DNA from: Deltaproteobacteria bacterium
GTDB lineage: Bacteria > UBA10199 > SPLOWO2-01-44-7
DNA length: 7,449 nt
Direction of reading: 5' to 3'
NCBI GenBank assembly: GCA_030688705.1
Contig: JAUYJH010000108.1
Location: 1 to 7,449 of the forward strand
Part shown: positions 4,893-7,449 of the stretch, one piece after another
How the letters are laid out: the number at the start of each line of letters is the position of its first letter
Numbering within the stretch: position 1 is the stretch's first letter
Notes under the pieces: generated by a model
What the model saw: only the letters and a program-made list of their open reading frames with translations
What the model was told of the DNA's origin: nothing
Database searches by the model: none
Program-made: the position numbers and the translations under genes

Positions 4893-7247
4893 ATGAGATT
4901 TACTTCACTTTACATTCTCATTGCTTGCGTCGTTTTTTGTTTTGCAGGTTGTGGTGGTGCAATTTCCGTCGGTGGGGGAGGTAGCGGATCAGCCACGGTC
5001 AGTCTAATTGTCCAAAATCCCGATCCGACAGCGACGGGGGGGGCAGCAAAAGCGGTTGCAGGAGTTTCTAAGAGCGTGACCGTTTCCAAAAGCTCTTCGG
5101 CCACCTTGAGTGTGAGCCAATGCACTCTGACTGTTACCGATCCAAATGGAGGTGCCACAGCGCAAACGGCATCGGTTCCGGAAGGTGCTTCCAGTATCGA
5201 TTTTTCAGTGTCGAGTCTGACGGCAGGCCTTAACAACTTCGATGTGGAATGTGAAGACACCTCGCTGACAAGTAACGGGATTAAAAATGGGTTTTCAGGA
5301 AGCAATTCCGGAACCATTGCCTCGTCGGGCAATAGCACCATTGCTGTTTCCACCGAATTTTTGAACATGATCAATGATGGAACCGACGACGCAATTTCAG
5401 CTGATATCCAGTCGATTCGTTGCAGCCAGCCCAACACCTCTGATACAGAGTGTGTTATCAACTTTGACAGTGTATTGGCCAATTCTGTCCAGGATGCCAT
5501 CGAATGTTACATCGCCATCAATCCGAGTGGAGAGGCAGGGAGTGACAGTATTGTTGATGCTATGCGCAAGGATAGTGGCCGGTGTGGATTGAAAAAGAGT
5601 GAATATTTCAAGATTACGCAGAGCAATGGCTTGCCGATGGCGGAACTTTATAATGCTTCGGACACAAACATCATGAAGGCCTCTTCCGCGTGGGGGACGG
5701 CGGACAATGGCAATACAAATATCACTGTGAGTTTGAGCCACAAGCAGATGAAAAGCAAAATCGCCTCCGATCAGAATGGAAAGTGGTGTGCCGTCTGTCT
5801 AGAGGGTGCCAATTCCGATGCGGCGCCGAACAGTGGTTCCGCGAAATTGGATTTCAGAGCCTCAACGGTCTCCCTAGATGTGGCGGCCGAGGTTAAAGCG
5901 TTCGGAGAGGCGTGCACAACGAACGGGGATTGTAGCACAGGGCTTTGCGACCCTTTCACTTATGTTTGTTTTGCTATTCCGAAAAAAGAGCCTAAGCCGA
6001 TGGTGGTGATGGGGAACAGTTTTTCCTGCTCCCTTTCCATGAACGGAAGGGTCACCTGTTGGGGAACCAATAACTACGGGCAGTTGTCACAGGGTGTTGT
6101 TAACAGCCCCGTCTACAGTGCGGCGCCTCTGCCGGTTTTGAATCAGGATGGGAGTGTTTTGACGGATGTCGTAGAGATCGGTGCCGGCAATAAGGGCTGT
6201 GCGCGGCTCCACGACGGTCAGGTAAAATGTTGGGGATACAACGGGGTGTGGGGAGGTTTGGGAAACACCGCCAATGCCAGTGCACAAGTCGATTGCGGCG
6301 GTCCGGCTGAATGCGGTGTCGCTTATCCCGTATCCGTTTTGGATGCCACTACCGGAGTTGCCCTCACCGGTGCCACGGCTCTTTTTGTCGGTGGAGGTCA
6401 ATCCTGCGTCCTTGTTAATAATGGCGGGGTCAAATGTTGGGGGCAGGGCGTCCAGGGGCAGACAGGAACGGGTGTGCTCTTGGCATGGCCAAACAGAACC
6501 CCCATGGCAACGGATGTGGTCGGTCTGGGGGCCAACTCGGGTGTTCTGAAAGTTGCCTTGGGTGATTATCATTCTTGCGCCATTTTAGCCGACAAGACCG
6601 TCCAATGCTGGGGGTGGAATGTTCGCGCTGTTTTGGGAAGAGGGAGTGGAACAGGTTATGTCAATGATGCCACCGTTTGGATTCCGACTCCCGATTATGT
6701 GGTCACCAGCTTGGGTGCCAATGGGACTTATGACAGTGGCGGCGGGGATGATACCAAATTGTCTGATGTCGTCGATCTTTGGGCGGGGGGTTATTCTGTC
6801 TGTGCAAAACGGAGTAGTGGGGCGGTCCTCTGCTGGGGGCGAAACGACAACTATCAGCTGGCCGATGGAACGGTGACGCACCGGAACATGCCGGTGGCTA
6901 TTACGGCATTAACAGACGCTACCTCCATCGAGATCAACGAATTATATAGTTGTGCGCTGATCAGCGGCGTTGTGAAATGCTGGGGAAATAATCTTAACGG
7001 AAATGTCGGTGTTGTTGGCGTTGCGGTTCAAACAACACCTGTTACAATTTCAACAGGAACCACACGGGTTGTCGAATTGGGGGTCAGCATTTACAGTACG
7101 TATGCCACCTGTGCTGTTTTGGCGACAGGGGAAATCCAGTGTTGGGGACAAAATAATTTAGGACAATTGGGGACCGGGACAATAATTGAAAAAGAATCGC
7201 CCGTTTATATGTCCTTAGGAACAAAGCGGTTCGGGGTCTCCTATTAA
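4893..7247 (+). CDS. RCC1-repeat (seven-bladed propeller) surface lipoprotein
   Basis: 784 residues. The N-terminus is a lipoprotein signal: hydrophobic residues 5-18, lipobox FAGC with Cys20, then a Gly/Ser-rich tether, so the protein is probably anchored to a membrane by its lipid. Residues 34-160 look like a beta-sandwich of low-complexity Ser/Thr/Ala strands. Residues 165-330 form an unrecognised domain with several Cys (177, 187, 205, 231, 299, 302). A short Cys-rich linker, C341-C347-C352-C359 (CTTNGDCSTGLC...), resembles linkers common in myxobacterial and deltaproteobacterial secreted proteins. Residues 366-784 hold seven RCC1 repeats, each centred on C...CWG with the Cys pairs at 379/389, 436/446, 505/515, 562/572, 637/647, 687/696 and 740/750. 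Seven repeats make one complete RCC1 propeller, a binding scaffold; no enzymatic motif is visible. The start is supported by the GAAGGGG site and the signal peptide. The partner or ligand is unknown. Confidence 0.9.
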   Translation: MRFTSLYILIACVVFCFAGCGGAISVGGGGSGSATVSLIVQNPDPTATGGAAKAVAGVSKSVTVSKSSSATLSVSQCTLTVTDPNGGATAQTASVPEGASSIDFSVSSLTAGLNNFDVECEDTSLTSNGIKNGFSGSNSGTIASSGNSTIAVSTEFLNMINDGTDDAISADIQSIRCSQPNTSDTECVINFDSVLANSVQDAIECYIAINPSGEAGSDSIVDAMRKDSGRCGLKKSEYFKITQSNGLPMAELYNASDTNIMKASSAWGTADNGNTNITVSLSHKQMKSKIASDQNGKWCAVCLEGANSDAAPNSGSAKLDFRASTVSLDVAAEVKAFGEACTTNGDCSTGLCDPFTYVCFAIPKKEPKPMVVMGNSFSCSLSMNGRVTCWGTNNYGQLSQGVVNSPVYSAAPLPVLNQDGSVLTDVVEIGAGNKGCARLHDGQVKCWGYNGVWGGLGNTANASAQVDCGGPAECGVAYPVSVLDATTGVALTGATALFVGGGQSCVLVNNGGVKCWGQGVQGQTGTGVLLAWPNRTPMATDVVGLGANSGVLKVALGDYHSCAILADKTVQCWGWNVRAVLGRGSGTGYVNDATVWIPTPDYVVTSLGANGTYDSGGGDDTKLSDVVDLWAGGYSVCAKRSSGAVLCWGRNDNYQLADGTVTHRNMPVAITALTDATSIEINELYSCALISGVVKCWGNNLNGNVGVVGVAVQTTPVTISTGTTRVVELGVSIYSTYATCAVLATGEIQCWGQNNLGQLGTGTIIEKESPVYMSLGTKRFGVSY

Positions 7248-7336
7248 AGTCGGGAGATTGTTTCTTCCACATTCTCGCCATGCTTGGCTTCGGTTATAAA
7301 ATCATCACCAGGGCACCTAAAAACCCCTATTGTCAT
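7244..7336 (-). pseudogene. Possible short minus-strand gene tail, unrecognised
   Basis: The minus strand is open for 30 codons, from an ATG inside repeat copy B (7336-7334) to a TAA at 7246-7244 that overlaps the lipoprotein stop. The end reads GDDFITEAKHGENVEETISRL up to its last residue and looks like a normal charged protein end. The first codons come from repeat sequence, so this may be the remaining 3' end of a convergent gene cut by the repeat. No family is recognised and chance cannot be excluded. Confidence 0.25.
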
Positions 7337-7372
7337 CCTGACCCTGAGCTTGCCGAAGGGGAAGGATCCCGT
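7330..7372 (-). repeat. Dispersed repeat, copy B (inverted)
   Basis: On the minus strand it runs from CGGGATCCTTC to TCAGGATGACAA, the same two ends as copies A and C. The middle differs (CCCCTTCGGCAAGCTCAGGG). It faces copy C, so the pair forms a larger inverted repeat from 7330 to 7444. Confidence 0.75.
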
Positions 7373-7383
7373 GGAAACACGCC

Positions 7384-7444
7384 AAAAATCGGGATTCTTC
7401 GCGGAGTTTACACTGAACGGAGTGAATGTGCTCAGAATGACAAA
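7384..7444 (+). repeat. Dispersed repeat, copy C
   Basis: It starts AAAAATCGGGATTCTTCG, identical to copy A except for one base, and ends CTCAGAATGACAAA, again one base different. The middle is longer than in copy A and holds its own small hairpin, CACT-GAACGG-AGTG (7411-7424). Single changes in the two ends (C to T in ATYCT, G to A in AGRAT) compensate each other, so the outer stem is kept. That is the mark of a structure under selection or of palindromic copying. Confidence 0.75.
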
Positions 7445-7449
7445 TTGCA

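Noticed and set aside
1..7449. CRISPR array, tRNA or rRNA genes, phage or transposase genes
   Set aside because: No regularly spaced direct repeats, no cloverleaf-like or rRNA-like stretch, and no integrase or transposase motif was found on either strand.

Overview
The window looks like a chromosomal stretch from a Gram-negative bacterium of moderate GC content with a deltaproteobacterial or myxobacterial flavour. This is an inference. It rests on a lipoprotein with a Cys-rich linker and RCC1 repeats, two well-formed sigma-54 promoters, a PEGA-domain secreted metallopeptidase and short dispersed palindromic repeats. No phage, plasmid or CRISPR signature was seen.

Layout. Bases 1-1007 hold three tightly packed plus-strand housekeeping genes: the tail of an unrecognised protein, a PduO-type cob(I)alamin adenosyltransferase, and CutA. 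Bases 1008-1314 are non-coding for a living gene. They carry a minus-strand relic of a histidine-kinase C-terminus, a 16-bp dyad and a sigma-54 promoter that drives the next gene with almost no leader. Bases 1315-4511 are a two-gene unit: a secreted M64-like zinc metallopeptidase with two N-terminal PEGA domains, then a secreted Lys-rich protein that starts at TTG inside a TTGA overlap. Bases 4512-4892 hold an 88-bp element with perfect 16-bp inverted ends, two tandem copies of the same kind of dyad, and a second sigma-54 promoter. Bases 4893-7247 encode a lipoprotein with a seven-repeat RCC1 propeller in which every repeat carries a Cys pair. The last 200 bases hold two convergent copies of the dispersed repeat whose third copy lies inside the 88-bp element.

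How it fits together. The most interesting reading is a small sigma-54 regulon of cell-surface or secreted proteins. The metallopeptidase unit and the RCC1 lipoprotein each have a -24/-12 promoter with exact spacing. About 95-120 bp upstream of each lies a YGYCA-N6-TGACR dyad, as expected for the upstream site of one shared enhancer-binding protein. The activator gene is not in the window. What the surface proteins act on cannot be told from sequence.
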